From NCBI GenBank assembly GCA_007118805.1, contig SKQW01000161.1, positions 1-32,751 of the forward strand: 32,751 bases of DNA, read 5' to 3'. Shown here in pieces: positions 1-7,067 of this stretch. How positions within the stretch are numbered: position 1 is the stretch's first letter; each line of letters opens with the position of its first letter. The translations under genes were made by a program, and so were the position numbers. The DNA is from Rhodobiaceae bacterium (lineage in GTDB: Bacteria > Pseudomonadota > Alphaproteobacteria > Rhizobiales > Tepidamorphaceae). The notes under the pieces are model-generated. The model had not been told where the DNA came from. It saw only the letters and a program-made list of their open reading frames with translations, and ran no database searches.

Positions 1-533
1 TCTCGTGTGGCGCGCAGCTCCTCTTCCAGCACCGCGATGTTGCGCTGGCGAAGCTGAAGCAGCGCCTCGTCGCGCACGACATCCATGTAAGCCTCGACGG
101 CGTTGAACAGAATGTTCTGCTCGACGTTGCGCAGCGCCTCGCGCCCAGCAAGAACCGTCGACTCCGCCCGCTGCGTCTCGTTCCGCGTCCGGTTGCCGCG
201 ATAAAGCGGCTGCTCGACCGTCACCCCGAGACTTGCCGAGGTGCTGGACGAGCTTGGCCCGGGTCGGAAATTCTGATGCACGCTGGAGACGTTGACCCCG
301 GAAAACACCTGCGGACGATAACCGGACAGGGCCTGCGGTACCTGCTCATCAAGCGCACGCAGGCTGGCCCGCTCCGCGTTCAGCGTCGGGTTGTGGGTAT
401 AGGCACGCGACAACGCCGAATGAAGCGTCTCCGCGCTCAGCGAGACTGCCGACGCCAAAAGGACCGCACAGGCAACACCCAAGGCCCGCCAATCCGGACC
501 GACTAAGCCGCCTGACGTCATCCGCCTGCGCAT
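1..533 (-). CDS. tolC: TolC family outer membrane efflux protein, N-terminal part (runs off the window)
   Basis: About 177 residues of the start of a TolC-type outer-membrane channel, the trimeric exit duct for tripartite efflux pumps and type I secretion. I translated it by hand because its stop lies outside the window. The ATG at 533 has GGAG about nine bases upstream. Residues 1-34 form an export signal: an arginine-rich head, a hydrophobic stretch (ACAVLLASAV) and a likely cut after SLSA. The mature protein begins ETLHSALSRAYTHNPTLNAER, the usual first helix of the family. VEQPLYRGNRTRNETQRAES and NAVEAYMDVVRDEALLQLRQ are further TolC-type segments (beta strand, then coiled-coil helix). 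It lies 167 bp downstream of the methyltransferase-like gene on the same strand. An ATG four codons downstream is an alternative start. The family call is secure; the transported substrates cannot be read from the sequence. Confidence 0.9.
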   Translation of the reverse strand, partial: MRRRMTSGGLVGPDWRALGVACAVLLASAVSLSAETLHSALSRAYTHNPTLNAERASLRALDEQVPQALSGYRPQVFSGVNVSSVHQNFRPGPSSSSTSASLGVTVEQPLYRGNRTRNETQRAESTVLAGREALRNVEQNILFNAVEAYMDVVRDEALLQLRQRNIAVLEEELRATR

Positions 534-617
534 AGGCTTACGCTCCGAACACGAACACACCCTGACACGACGATTCCGGTGACACGATAGCCACACAATG
601 TGCATGGGTGAAGGGGC

Positions 618-694
618 GGATCGAACCAACTGCGAGGATCGAGCCGACCTGGGGCAAATTCGCCACAGTGCCGACAAGCCTCGAACTTTGCCCC
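618..694. repeat. Tandem 13-bp repeat and 8-bp inverted repeat in the pcm-tolC gap
   Basis: The sequence GGATCGAACCAAC (618-630) recurs with two changes at 636-648, a spacing of 18 bp. Next to it GGGGCAAA (651-658) is matched by TTTGCCCC (687-694), a perfect 8-bp inverted repeat with a 28-base spacer that begins just after the stop of the methyltransferase gene. The inverted repeat could be a weak terminator for that gene or a regulator site for tolC. The tandem repeat looks more like a protein-binding site. Function is inferred from position only. Confidence 0.4.
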
Positions 695-700
695 CGTGGT

Positions 701-1372
701 TCAAAAAACAAAGGCGGGAGGGCGCTGGAATCCTGGCAACGGACGAACCGAAACATTGAAGGCGACCCGCGAACTGACCGTCCCTTCGACCGACTGAAAC
801 AGCGTCGCCTTGCCGACAGGCCCATCCTGCATAACGGCAACGAGGCGACCACCGTCGCGAAGCTGTTCGAATAATGCGGGGGGAACCTCCTCGCATGCGC
901 CTTCCACAAACATCACGTCATAGGGTGCCTGGCTGGCATAGCCTTGGTTGAGCGGTCCACCGACCACGGCGGCATTGGCAACGCCGAGATCGACCAGAGC
1001 TGTCTCGGCCGCCTGCGCGAGTTCGTCGTCACTTTCCAGTCCGACCACGGCATCGGCGAGATGCGCCAGGATCGCGGTCGAGTACCCCGTTGTGCATCCG
1101 ACATCGAGCACCAGATCGGAACTGCGGATATCGGCCAAAACCAGGAGCTGGCCGAAGGCCATCGGTTCCATGAGAAAGCGCGGCAACGCGCCGGCCTCCC
1201 CCGCCTTCACTTCAAGATCCTCGTCGCTATAGGCGAGCGAGCGCCGGTGAGCGGGGACGAACCGCTCCCTGGGCACCTCCAAGAGCGCGCCGAGCACCCG
1301 ACGGTCGGTGACGCCGTTCGGGCGCAGCTGTCCCTCGATCATGTTCCGCCGGGCGCGGGCAAAGTCCATCAT
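701..1372 (-). CDS. Protein-L-isoaspartate O-methyltransferase family protein
   Basis: A 223-residue SAM-dependent methyltransferase of the isoaspartyl repair (PIMT/Pcm) family. True PIMT methylates isoaspartyl residues in damaged cytosolic proteins. The N-terminal segment NMIEGQLRPNGVTDRRVLGA and PRERFVP are typical of the family. The SAM-binding motif I reads VLDVGCTTGYSTAILA, and a later segment is DVMFVEGACEEVPPALFEQL with DGGRLV. In classical PIMT motif I is close to LEIGTGSGY; here Cys and Thr replace part of that loop, so repair activity is doubtful. The start was placed at the ATG at 1372 because GGAG lies nine bases upstream; an ATG three bases later is equally possible and a longer TTG start is unlikely. 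It sits immediately upstream of tolC, an order known in many alphaproteobacteria. Fold assignment is confident, substrate is not. Confidence 0.85.
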   Translation of the reverse strand: MMDFARARRNMIEGQLRPNGVTDRRVLGALLEVPRERFVPAHRRSLAYSDEDLEVKAGEAGALPRFLMEPMAFGQLLVLADIRSSDLVLDVGCTTGYSTAILAHLADAVVGLESDDELAQAAETALVDLGVANAAVVGGPLNQGYASQAPYDVMFVEGACEEVPPALFEQLRDGGRLVAVMQDGPVGKATLFQSVEGTVSSRVAFNVSVRPLPGFQRPPAFVF

Positions 1373-1520
1373 TCCGGCCATCTCCATGCAGCAGCGCAAT
1401 CGCGGCGAAAATCATCGAGTTGAACCAAAAAGGCAAGCGCCGCTGCAACGCGCACCGACGCCGCACTTATGCGGGCCGGACAAGCGTGGCCCGCTCAATC
1501 GGATGCCTTGGGACTAATGT

Positions 1521-2279
1521 CTAATGGAAATAGGCGCCGCCATCGACGACGATTGTCTGTCCGGTGATGAAACCGGCGCCGGGCCCCGACAGGAAGACCA
1601 CCGCGCCCACCAGATCCTCGGGAACCTGATCGCGCTTGATAACCCGGGCCTCGAGCGAGATTTGCTGGAGCTTTTCAAGCTGCGTCGGATTCGCCCTGAC
1701 CCCATCCGACAGGGTAAAGCCAGGTGCAACCCCATTGACCAGAATTCCGGCATCGCCAAGCTCCTTAGCCAGCGCCTTGGTGATTGCGTTCACGGCCCCC
1801 TTGCTGGCCACGTAATGCAACAGGAATGGCACCCCTTTGAAAGGAGTGCCGGAGGACAGGTTGACGACGCGACCGCCGCCGCGCGCACGCATCAAAGGCA
1901 CCACGGCGCGCGTGGCCAGCATGGTCCCGATCACATTGACATCCATGACCCGGCGCCATTCCGCGACGCTCTGGGCCTCGAAGGGCGCGGGCACGAGCGA
2001 GGAATAGATCCCGGCATTGTTGACGAGTATGTCGACCCCGCCGAAGGTCGACCGTGCCGTCTGGGCCATGGCAAGCGTCGACTCCTCGTCCGACACATCG
2101 GTCCGCACCCCAATTGCACGTGCACCCGTGGCCGCGATCTCACCGGCGGTTTCCTCGGACCGCTCAAGGTCTGCGATGACGACTGAGGCCCCGGCCGCGG
2201 CAAGTCCCTCCGCCAGCGCCCGCCCGATGCCCATCGCACCGCCGGTGATCACGGCAACCATCTCCGTCAGATCCGTCAT
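1521..2279 (-). CDS. SDR family NAD(P)-dependent oxidoreductase
   Basis: A 252-residue classical short-chain dehydrogenase/reductase, a cytosolic NAD(P)-dependent alcohol/ketone oxidoreductase. The nucleotide-binding motif TGGAMGIG is at residues 12-19, NNAG at 87-90, the catalytic serine is around residue 143 in NLSSG, and the YxxxK pair is Tyr156 and Lys160 in YVASK. The tail GQTIVVDGG is the usual SDR C-terminus. The acidic residue at Asp37, ending the second beta strand (VVIADLER), suggests NAD rather than NADP. The start at 2279 is fixed by AAGGAGG seven bases upstream; an in-frame ATG 63 bases earlier lacks this. It is the last gene of a three-gene operon (dehydrogenase, cupin, SDR), 72 bp after the cupin. 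It probably oxidises a hydroxyl group to give, or act on, an intermediate handled by the neighbouring aldehyde dehydrogenase. The substrate is unknown. Confidence 0.9.
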   Translation of the reverse strand: MTDLTEMVAVITGGAMGIGRALAEGLAAAGASVVIADLERSEETAGEIAATGARAIGVRTDVSDEESTLAMAQTARSTFGGVDILVNNAGIYSSLVPAPFEAQSVAEWRRVMDVNVIGTMLATRAVVPLMRARGGGRVVNLSSGTPFKGVPFLLHYVASKGAVNAITKALAKELGDAGILVNGVAPGFTLSDGVRANPTQLEKLQQISLEARVIKRDQVPEDLVGAVVFLSGPGAGFITGQTIVVDGGAYFH

Positions 2280-2351
2280 CCTTCCGCCTCCTTGACCTTG
2301 CGAGGTGTCACGTCCTGTAGGCAAATCCGCTGCCGCCAGCATCGGGCGCCA

Positions 2352-3020
2352 TCACGGTGTGATGAGCCCTTCAGCGTAGCTCTTGTAGCTCTGCACCTTC
2401 GGCTTGTCCCGGTCGGCCGGGTCGACATAGCGGATCGAGCTCTTGCCCAACAGCTCCGCGGGCAGCACCATCACACGGACAAAGCGCGACGGCCGGTCGG
2501 CGGCGGCCTGGGCGAAAACCGGCTCCGGCCCGCTCTCGAACCAGGCCCCGCCCGGCCCGTAGGAGGTCGACATGCCTTCGGTGTCTATCCTGATACCCCC
2601 TTCGATCAGGCAACGGACTCCAGGACCCTGATGGGTGTGCCGATATGCGCATCCGGCCGGCGGAAAGGCCACACTGTCGTTGCGCATCAGCAGATCGCCC
2701 GAAGGCAGAGTGACGAGGTGGGTCAGTTTCGGGCGGGAGCGGCCGCACTCGGCATCGGCGCGGACCGGCGTGACGCCGAGCCGGGCAAGCTCGAAGCGCC
2801 ACACGGTGACGCCCGCCACTCCGGCCTGCAGCGTTGCCACGCCTTGTCCGAGGCATGCCATGTCGTCCTGGTAGTCCTGCTCGTTCAGCGTGACCGACCC
2901 GTGGACGACATGGATCACCCAATTGACTGCTTCGCCGCCAAAGGTGAGCCGGCCGCCGGCGACCAACGTGTCTTCGATCAGGCGCAGCTCATGCGCGGGG
3001 GCGTGTGGCGATACGGCCAT
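2352..3020 (-). CDS. Cupin domain protein (two-cupin-like)
   Basis: A 222-residue protein with no signal peptide or membrane segment. The best cupin signature is at about residues 120-146: PPAGCAYRHTHQGPGVRCLI, with His128, His130 and Glu140 as likely metal ligands. In the second cupin motif (GPGGAWFESGPEPVFAQ, about 155-171) the usual histidine is absent, so the metal site would have to be completed by another residue, perhaps Glu162. The N-terminal half, with VHGSVTL at about 39-45, may be a second, degenerate cupin barrel. The start at 3020 has GGAGG eight bases upstream and lies three bases after the stop of the dehydrogenase gene, so the two are certainly co-transcribed. Cupins in such operons often act as isomerases, lyases or dioxygenases on small acids. 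Which applies here cannot be told. Confidence 0.75.
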   Translation of the reverse strand: MAVSPHAPAHELRLIEDTLVAGGRLTFGGEAVNWVIHVVHGSVTLNEQDYQDDMACLGQGVATLQAGVAGVTVWRFELARLGVTPVRADAECGRSRPKLTHLVTLPSGDLLMRNDSVAFPPAGCAYRHTHQGPGVRCLIEGGIRIDTEGMSTSYGPGGAWFESGPEPVFAQAAADRPSRFVRVMVLPAELLGKSSIRYVDPADRDKPKVQSYKSYAEGLITP

Positions 3021-3023
3021 CGA

Positions 3024-4502
3024 TCAAGCCTCCCCCTCGGCCGGCCGAATGCCCACGCAGACATATTTTACCTCGACCCAGTCCTCGATCCCGTATTTCG
3101 AGCCTTCCCGGCCGAAACCGGAGTGCTTCATGCCGCCGAACGGCGCTACTTCGGTGGAAATCAGGCCGGTATTCATCCCGACAATTCCGCTCTCCAGCGC
3201 TTCGCTGAGGCGCCAGACCCTAGAGTTGTTCTCGGTATAGACATAGGCCGCGAGCCCGTAGGGAGTGTCGTTGGCGAGCCGGATAACCTCATCCTCGTTG
3301 TCGAACGGGCGCAGGGCGGCAACCGGACCAAAGGTCTCGGCGCTGCTGAGCTCCATCTCCTGGTCAATGCCATCGAGCACGGTCGGCTCAAAGAACGTCC
3401 CCCCGAGCGTATGGCGCCTGCCGCCGGTTAACAGGCGTGCCCCGCGGGCCTGTGCATCGGCGATGTGGCGCTCCACCTTGGCGACGGCATCCGGGCTTAT
3501 CAGCGGCCCCTGCTGCACGCCGGACTCAAGGCCGCTGCCGACCGTCAGGTCGGCGGCGCGTTCGGCAAGCGCGGCAGCGAAGCGCGCATGAATGCCACGC
3601 TGTACGAAGATCCGGTTGGCCGAAATGCAAGTCTGGCCGGAGTTGCGAAACTTGCAGATCAGCGCTCCCTCCAGCGCGGCGGCGAAATCGGCATCGTCGA
3701 AGACGATGAACGGTGCGTTGCCGCCGAGCTCCAGCGAGATGCGCTTCATGTGTTCGGCGCACTGCTTCATCAGGATCTTTCCGGTCGCCGTGGAGCCGGT
3801 AAAAGCGACCTTGCGCACCACCGGGTTCGACGTCATCTCCGCGCCGATTTCGGCCGCGCCGGCCTTGTCGCAGGTGACCACGTTGAACACGCCACCCGGC
3901 ACGCCAGCCTGTTCGCCGAGCGCCGCGACAGCGAGCGCGGAAAGCGGTGTATACTCCGCCGGCTTGAGCACGAAGGTGCAGCCCGCCGCCAGTGCCGGGG
4001 CCGCCTTTCGGGTCACCATGGCCGAGGGAAAGTTCCACGGCGTAATCCCGCAGGCGACGCCAATTCCCTGTTTGAATACCATGATCCGCTTGTCGGGCTG
4101 GTGAGGCGGTATGATGTCACCATAGATGCGCCGGCCTTCCTCCGCGAACCATTGCAGGAAGCTGGCCGCATAGGCGATTTCGGCCTGGGATTCGGCCAGC
4201 GGTTTGCCCTGTTCGAGCGTCAGCAGCCGCGCCAGTTCGTCGCGCTGCTTCAGCATGAGGGCCGCCCAGCGCTGCAGGATTTCCGCCCGTTGGGCGGCGG
4301 TGCGTGCCCGCCAGGCGGGAAGCGCGGCCTCAGCCGCCTCGATGGCGCGGCGGGTCTCGACCGCCGTCATGCTCGGAACCTCGCCGATCACTTCACCGGT
4401 GGCCTTGTTGGTCACCGCGAACCGTCGCCCTTCGTCGGCTTCAACCCAGTCGCCGCCGACATAGGCATCGGTCGGCGTCCAAGGCGCAACATCGGTCAGC
4501 AT
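3024..4502 (-). CDS. gabD: NAD(P)-dependent aldehyde dehydrogenase, succinate-semialdehyde dehydrogenase type
   Basis: A 492-residue cytosolic aldehyde dehydrogenase of the GabD group, which oxidises succinate semialdehyde or a related semialdehyde to the acid. The catalytic set is complete: Asn157 (TPWNFP), Lys180 (LKPAEYTP), Glu258 (LELGGNAPF) and nucleophile Cys292 (NSGQTCISANR). The C-terminal segment has APFGGMKHSGFGREGSKYGI, typical of GabD. The start at 4502 is supported by GGGAGG eight bases upstream; an upstream in-frame ATG would add a basic, low-complexity leader and is rejected. It is the first gene of the operon with the cupin and SDR, and is divergent from an AraC-family regulator. 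The intergenic region has a direct repeat suited to an AraC-type activator. The exact semialdehyde may not be succinate semialdehyde, since no aminotransferase is nearby. Confidence 0.9.
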   Translation of the reverse strand: MLTDVAPWTPTDAYVGGDWVEADEGRRFAVTNKATGEVIGEVPSMTAVETRRAIEAAEAALPAWRARTAAQRAEILQRWAALMLKQRDELARLLTLEQGKPLAESQAEIAYAASFLQWFAEEGRRIYGDIIPPHQPDKRIMVFKQGIGVACGITPWNFPSAMVTRKAAPALAAGCTFVLKPAEYTPLSALAVAALGEQAGVPGGVFNVVTCDKAGAAEIGAEMTSNPVVRKVAFTGSTATGKILMKQCAEHMKRISLELGGNAPFIVFDDADFAAALEGALICKFRNSGQTCISANRIFVQRGIHARFAAALAERAADLTVGSGLESGVQQGPLISPDAVAKVERHIADAQARGARLLTGGRRHTLGGTFFEPTVLDGIDQEMELSSAETFGPVAALRPFDNEDEVIRLANDTPYGLAAYVYTENNSRVWRLSEALESGIVGMNTGLISTEVAPFGGMKHSGFGREGSKYGIEDWVEVKYVCVGIRPAEGEA

Positions 4503-4571
4503 GACATTTCCCTCCCGGCCAAGCCGCTGGTCCAGTCGCCGTCTTCGTGCGCTCTGGCAGACCGACCGATA

Positions 4572-4589
4572 GTGCCCCACACGTGCCCC
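4572..4589. promoter_or_regulatory. Direct repeat, candidate AraC-type operator
   Basis: GTGCCCC occurs at 4572-4578 and again at 4583-4589, an 11-bp (one helical turn) spacing, in the 191-bp gap between the divergent dehydrogenase and AraC-type genes. AraC-family activators contact two successive major grooves through their two helix-turn-helix units and often bind direct repeats of this kind. Assignment to the neighbouring regulator is inference. Confidence 0.45.
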
Positions 4590-4693
4590 GGAAATACCGA
4601 CGGCTCCGACGACTTACCGAGAAGTCCGATCTTTACGCCAGCCCCCGCGCCGGCAATGTTTCAAGCGGCGCGCAAACCGCATAGACTGCCGCC

Positions 4694-5560
4694 ATGCGGA
4701 GCCAGCCCCATGCCTTCCAGGGTCGGTTTGGCCGGGCCATCCTGTTCGACGCCAACAGTCCGGTCGTCGAGCACGCCCATGCGCAGTGCCATGTGCTGTT
4801 CAAATGTGGCGGCGCCGATGGCTATTATACCGTTCAGGGGCGGCCCATTCCGTTCCGCGACGACACCGTGGTCCTTCTCAACCCCTGGGTTCCCCACAGC
4901 AATCCGCGGCCCTGCGGCGCCTCCCCCACCCGCATTCTCGCCCTCTATCTCGAACCCGGCTGGCTCGCCGAGCGCGGATCGGCAAGCCATCGCGACTTGG
5001 GCGGATTTGCCGGTCCCGCCGGGGCGATCGCGCCGCACATGCGCGGGCTCGCTGATCGCCTGGCCGCGCTGATGGAGAGCGCCGAGCCGTCAGACGGACG
5101 GCTGGCCGACACGCTGCACGATCTGGTCGACGAGGTCCTCGCCGACCATTGCCAGGCAGGCACCCCGGCGCCGGACCTTTCGATGATGGTCGACTTCCGG
5201 ATCAGGCGTGCTCTGACGTATATGCGCCAGGTTGGGTCCAAGGAAATTCGGATCGGCGCGCTGGCCCGGATCGCCGGCCTGTCCCGATCGCGCTTCTTCG
5301 AGCTGTTCCAGGTCTCAACCGGTATGTCGCCGCGTGTCTATCTCGATACGCTGTGCCTTGACGCCGCCGTGGGCCGGCTTGCCGACACCGAATCCCCGAT
5401 CGCGGCGATCTCCGACGAGCTCGGCTTTGCGGTGCCGGCCCATTTCACCCGCTTCTTCCGGCAGCATACATCGGTGACGCCGAGCGCCTATCGGCGCGCC
5501 ATCCAGCTCCGGCACGGCCCCAACACTGCCGGCACGCGGCAACCGCCCACCCTGCCCTAA
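4694..5560 (+). CDS. AraC family transcriptional regulator
   Basis: A 288-residue one-component regulator. The N-terminal half (about 1-110) is a cupin-like sensor: SPVVEHAHAQCHVLFKCGG followed by LLNPWVPHSN is the usual AraC ligand-barrel pattern. The C-terminal half (about 170-275) contains the two helix-turn-helix units: IRIGALARIAGLSRSRFFEL and SPIAAISDELGFAVPAHFTR, the latter followed by FFRQHTSVTPSAYRR, the AraC-family signature. The ATG at 4694 has no strong ribosome-binding site, but the sensor begins immediately after it and no better start is seen. It is transcribed away from the dehydrogenase-cupin-SDR operon and most likely activates that operon in response to its substrate. A terminator hairpin follows its stop. 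Confidence 0.92.
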   Translation: MRSQPHAFQGRFGRAILFDANSPVVEHAHAQCHVLFKCGGADGYYTVQGRPIPFRDDTVVLLNPWVPHSNPRPCGASPTRILALYLEPGWLAERGSASHRDLGGFAGPAGAIAPHMRGLADRLAALMESAEPSDGRLADTLHDLVDEVLADHCQAGTPAPDLSMMVDFRIRRALTYMRQVGSKEIRIGALARIAGLSRSRFFELFQVSTGMSPRVYLDTLCLDAAVGRLADTESPIAAISDELGFAVPAHFTRFFRQHTSVTPSAYRRAIQLRHGPNTAGTRQPPTLP

Positions 5561-5571
5561 GCCTACGCGCC

Positions 5572-5596
5572 GATGGCGGGCGGCGCGACCGCCATC
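5572..5596 (+). terminator. Rho-independent-type hairpin after the AraC gene
   Basis: GATGGCGG (5572-5579) pairs perfectly with CCGCCATC (5589-5596) around a nine-base loop, starting 12 bp after the regulator stop codon. Only two T residues follow, so it is not a textbook terminator, but position and stem strength fit. Confidence 0.6.
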
Positions 5597-5634
5597 TTGC
5601 AAGACGGGGCGAAGGCGGCTAGTTGAAGCAGCGG

Positions 5635-5708
5635 GGCCTCGTGGCGGAGTGGTGACGCAGCGGACTGCAAATCCGCGTACGCCGGTTCGATTCCGGCCGA
5701 GGCCTCCA
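5635..5708 (+). tRNA. tRNA-Cys (anticodon GCA)
   Basis: A 74-nt cloverleaf with CCA encoded. The acceptor stem GGCCTCG (5635-5641) pairs with CGAGGCC (5698-5704), followed by discriminator T and CCA. The anticodon arm CGGACTGCAAATCCG presents GCA, and the T arm is GCCGGTTCGATTCCGGC. The U73 discriminator is the identity base for cysteine. It is probably the single tRNA-Cys of the genome. Confidence 0.96.
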
Positions 5709-5736
5709 GCGCTCGCCGCCTGCCCGCCTTCGCCCC

Positions 5737-5937
5737 TCAGCTATCGTCTTCCGAGGCGGCACGTTCGGCCTCGCGCATGGCGCGGCGCGGCTTTCGCTGG
5801 ATCTCGCCGAGGCCACGGGTTTTGCGGGGCGGCTTCTCACGGTGCTTGCGGTCGGTCCGCCCCACCTGCTCCCGGATCCCGGTCTCCACCCCCTCGCGGG
5901 CGGTCTGCGGGGCGGCCTTTCCGTGCCGTTCAGTCAT
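5737..5937 (-). CDS. Small highly charged protein of unknown function
   Basis: A 66-residue, lysine/arginine- and glutamate-rich protein without hydrophobic segments, beginning MTERHGKAAP and ending AERAASEDDS. I do not recognise a family. AGGGAG seven bases upstream of the ATG at 5937 supports this start. An in-frame ATG at 5967 overlaps the stop of the upstream membrane-protein gene (TAATG), so a 76-residue version made by translational coupling is possible. Both genes lie on the minus strand between two plus-strand tRNA genes and look like an operon. The composition suggests a disordered or nucleic-acid-binding protein, but nothing specific can be claimed. Confidence 0.55.
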   Translation of the reverse strand: MTERHGKAAPQTAREGVETGIREQVGRTDRKHREKPPRKTRGLGEIQRKPRRAMREAERAASEDDS

Positions 5938-5966
5938 CTGCGGGCTCCCTGAGTGACTGGTGGTCA

Positions 5967-6296
5967 TTACACAAAGAACCGCGTGCCGCCCGCCCCTGTT
6001 CCCTCCGCTCGGCCTTGCCGCCGCTCAAGCCGCCTAGCGCGCCAGCGCCCGTAGCGCACGTCGACGCGGCGACGCCATCGCCGGATCATCGGAATGTCCA
6101 CCGACAGGAGGACGACCCCGAGCGGCAGCATCCAGAAGCCGAGGACAGGCAGGAAGCCGAGCATCCCGCCGCCAACCAGCGCCAGCCCTGCGCTCACCCG
6201 CACCTTGCGGGAGGAGGGAATCGGGATCCGACGCCCGGCGATCATCACGTAGCGCCGGAGCGCCGCCGGCCCTGCAGCTGGGCCGTCGGCCGGCAT
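5967..6296 (-). CDS. Small membrane protein (two hydrophobic segments), unknown function
   Basis: About 109 residues from the chosen ATG at 6296. A positively charged start (IAGRRIPIPSSRKVRV) is followed by hydrophobic SAGLALVGGGMLGFLPVLGF and MLPLGVVLLSVD, then a strongly basic tail (IRRWRRRVDVRYGRWRARRL). The P-x-x-G-x-W core resembles small PGPGW-like inner-membrane proteins common in alphaproteobacteria; that is a family resemblance, not a function. The start is uncertain: none of the candidates (6404, 6296, 6245) has a strong ribosome-binding site, and the conserved-looking part begins near RRYVMIAGRR. Its stop overlaps an ATG of the following small charged gene (TAATG). Confidence 0.6.
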   Translation of the reverse strand: MPADGPAAGPAALRRYVMIAGRRIPIPSSRKVRVSAGLALVGGGMLGFLPVLGFWMLPLGVVLLSVDIPMIRRWRRRVDVRYGRWRARRLERRQGRAEGTGAGGTRFFV

Positions 6297-6462
6297 TGGC
6301 GTGCTCAATGGCCGCCTCCGCCGATCGGCTGCCCACCCCCTTGGGCGTCCGGCCCGGCCGCCAGCAACCATTGCCGGCACGAGGCACCTCGCCCCGCCTT
6401 GCATTCGCTGAATTCTCTGCTATTACCCTGCATCCACGGTGTGCCTATATGGACTGCCACGA

Positions 6463-6537
6463 TCCCCGGTAGCTCAGTGGTAGAGCAATCGGCTGTTAAC
6501 CGATTGGTCGCTGGTTCGAATCCGGCCCGGGGAGCCA
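6463..6537 (+). tRNA. tRNA-Asn (anticodon GTT)
   Basis: A 75-nt cloverleaf with CCA encoded. The acceptor stem TCCCCGG (6463-6469) pairs with CCGGGGA (6527-6533), followed by discriminator G and CCA. The anticodon arm ATCGGCTGTTAACCGAT presents GTT, and the T loop is TTCGAAT. A strong terminator follows within 10 bases. Confidence 0.96.
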
Positions 6538-6545
6538 GATTTTTC

Positions 6546-6575
6546 AAGGGCTTGAGCGGTGACGTTCAAGCCCTT
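6546..6575 (+). terminator. Terminator of tRNA-Asn
   Basis: AAGGGCTTGA (6546-6555) pairs perfectly with TCAAGCCCTT (6566-6575) around a ten-base loop and is followed by TTCTC; it is preceded by a TTTTT run (6540-6544). It starts eight bases after the tRNA CCA end. This is a clear intrinsic-terminator-type hairpin, possibly working in both directions. Confidence 0.8.
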
Positions 6576-6626
6576 TCTCATTCCGGCGGCGCCGGACGGT
6601 AAAGGCGTCGGCGACGCTACAAGACG

Positions 6627-6655
6627 CGGCGGCCAGAGCCGAAAGCTGGCCGCCG
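6627..6655. repeat. Strong inverted repeat (10-bp stem)
   Basis: CGGCGGCCAG (6627-6636) pairs perfectly with CTGGCCGCCG (6646-6655) around a nine-base loop. It lies in noncoding DNA 90 bp past tRNA-Asn and has no T-run. It shares the core GGCGGCC with the palindrome that follows. Confidence 0.6.
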
Positions 6656-6668
6656 ATAACAGATGGTC

Positions 6669-6684
6669 AATGGCGGCCGCCATT
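6669..6684. repeat. 16-bp perfect palindrome
   Basis: AATGGCGGCCGCCATT is a perfect palindrome, and the flanks GGT (6665-6667) and ACC (6685-6687) extend it with one bulged base. Together with the hairpin at 6627-6655 it forms a compact structured segment of unknown role. Confidence 0.55.
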
Positions 6685-6839
6685 ACCAGCTGCTGCCCCC
6701 CGCAATCGTGTGCATTCGGATCGAATTCGGCGGGGGCCGGTAAGCCGGCGTACACCACGCCCACGGCCTGGCCCGCCGTGTCGGAAACCCGAGCTCAATC
6801 GCGTGCGTTGGCGTTCGCAGCGACAGGTGGATTCGACCC

Positions 6840-7067
6840 ATGGCGTTCAGGCGGCGAAGACGCGCGGCGAACAATCAGATCGAATTTGAACTGCGCCCCG
6901 GCGCCGACGAAGTCTACGTAAGCATTCGCTCCCCTGGAAGCGAGGCGAAACAATTGCAGCTCACAGATGTGCCCCTGAAGACCGCGATCATAACGGCTAC
7001 GCGGCTAGCGCATCGCAGCGCTTGTGACGTCGCCGTCATCGACCGCTACGGGCTTTGGCCGGAGTGA
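6840..7067 (+). CDS. Possible small protein, unknown function
   Basis: A 75-residue reading frame starting MAFRRRRRAANNQIEFELRP. AGGTGG nine bases upstream of the ATG is an acceptable ribosome-binding site. After a basic head the sequence alternates beta-like (IEFELRP, EVYVSIRSP) and helical (LKTAIITATRLAH) stretches and ends in DRYGLWPE, as a small folded domain might. I do not recognise a family. It stands alone between the tRNA-Asn region and the MFS gene. It could also be a chance frame, since codon usage is less GC-biased than in its neighbours. Confidence 0.4.
   Translation: MAFRRRRRAANNQIEFELRPGADEVYVSIRSPGSEAKQLQLTDVPLKTAIITATRLAHRSACDVAVIDRYGLWPE

Larger units (their letters stand above)
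6538..6839. other. Gene-poor stretch with hairpins downstream of tRNA-Asn
   Basis: No convincing gene is seen here. After the tRNA terminator come two strong inverted repeats (6627-6655 and 6669-6684, listed separately), then about 150 bp with nothing recognisable before a possible small gene at 6840. Confidence 0.5.

Noticed and set aside
2292-3431. Long plus-strand open frame opposite the SDR, cupin and dehydrogenase genes
   Set aside because: It is antisense to three genes with clear families, is rich in Arg, His and Gly and has no recognisable motif; a by-product of high GC.
3465-5072. 535-codon plus-strand frame opposite the aldehyde dehydrogenase
   Set aside because: It covers the antisense of a complete catalytic gene and part of the AraC gene in another frame; low-complexity translation.
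5635-6537. tRNA-Cys and tRNA-Asn as integration sites of a genomic island
   Set aside because: I saw no integrase gene and no second copy of either tRNA 3' end in the window.
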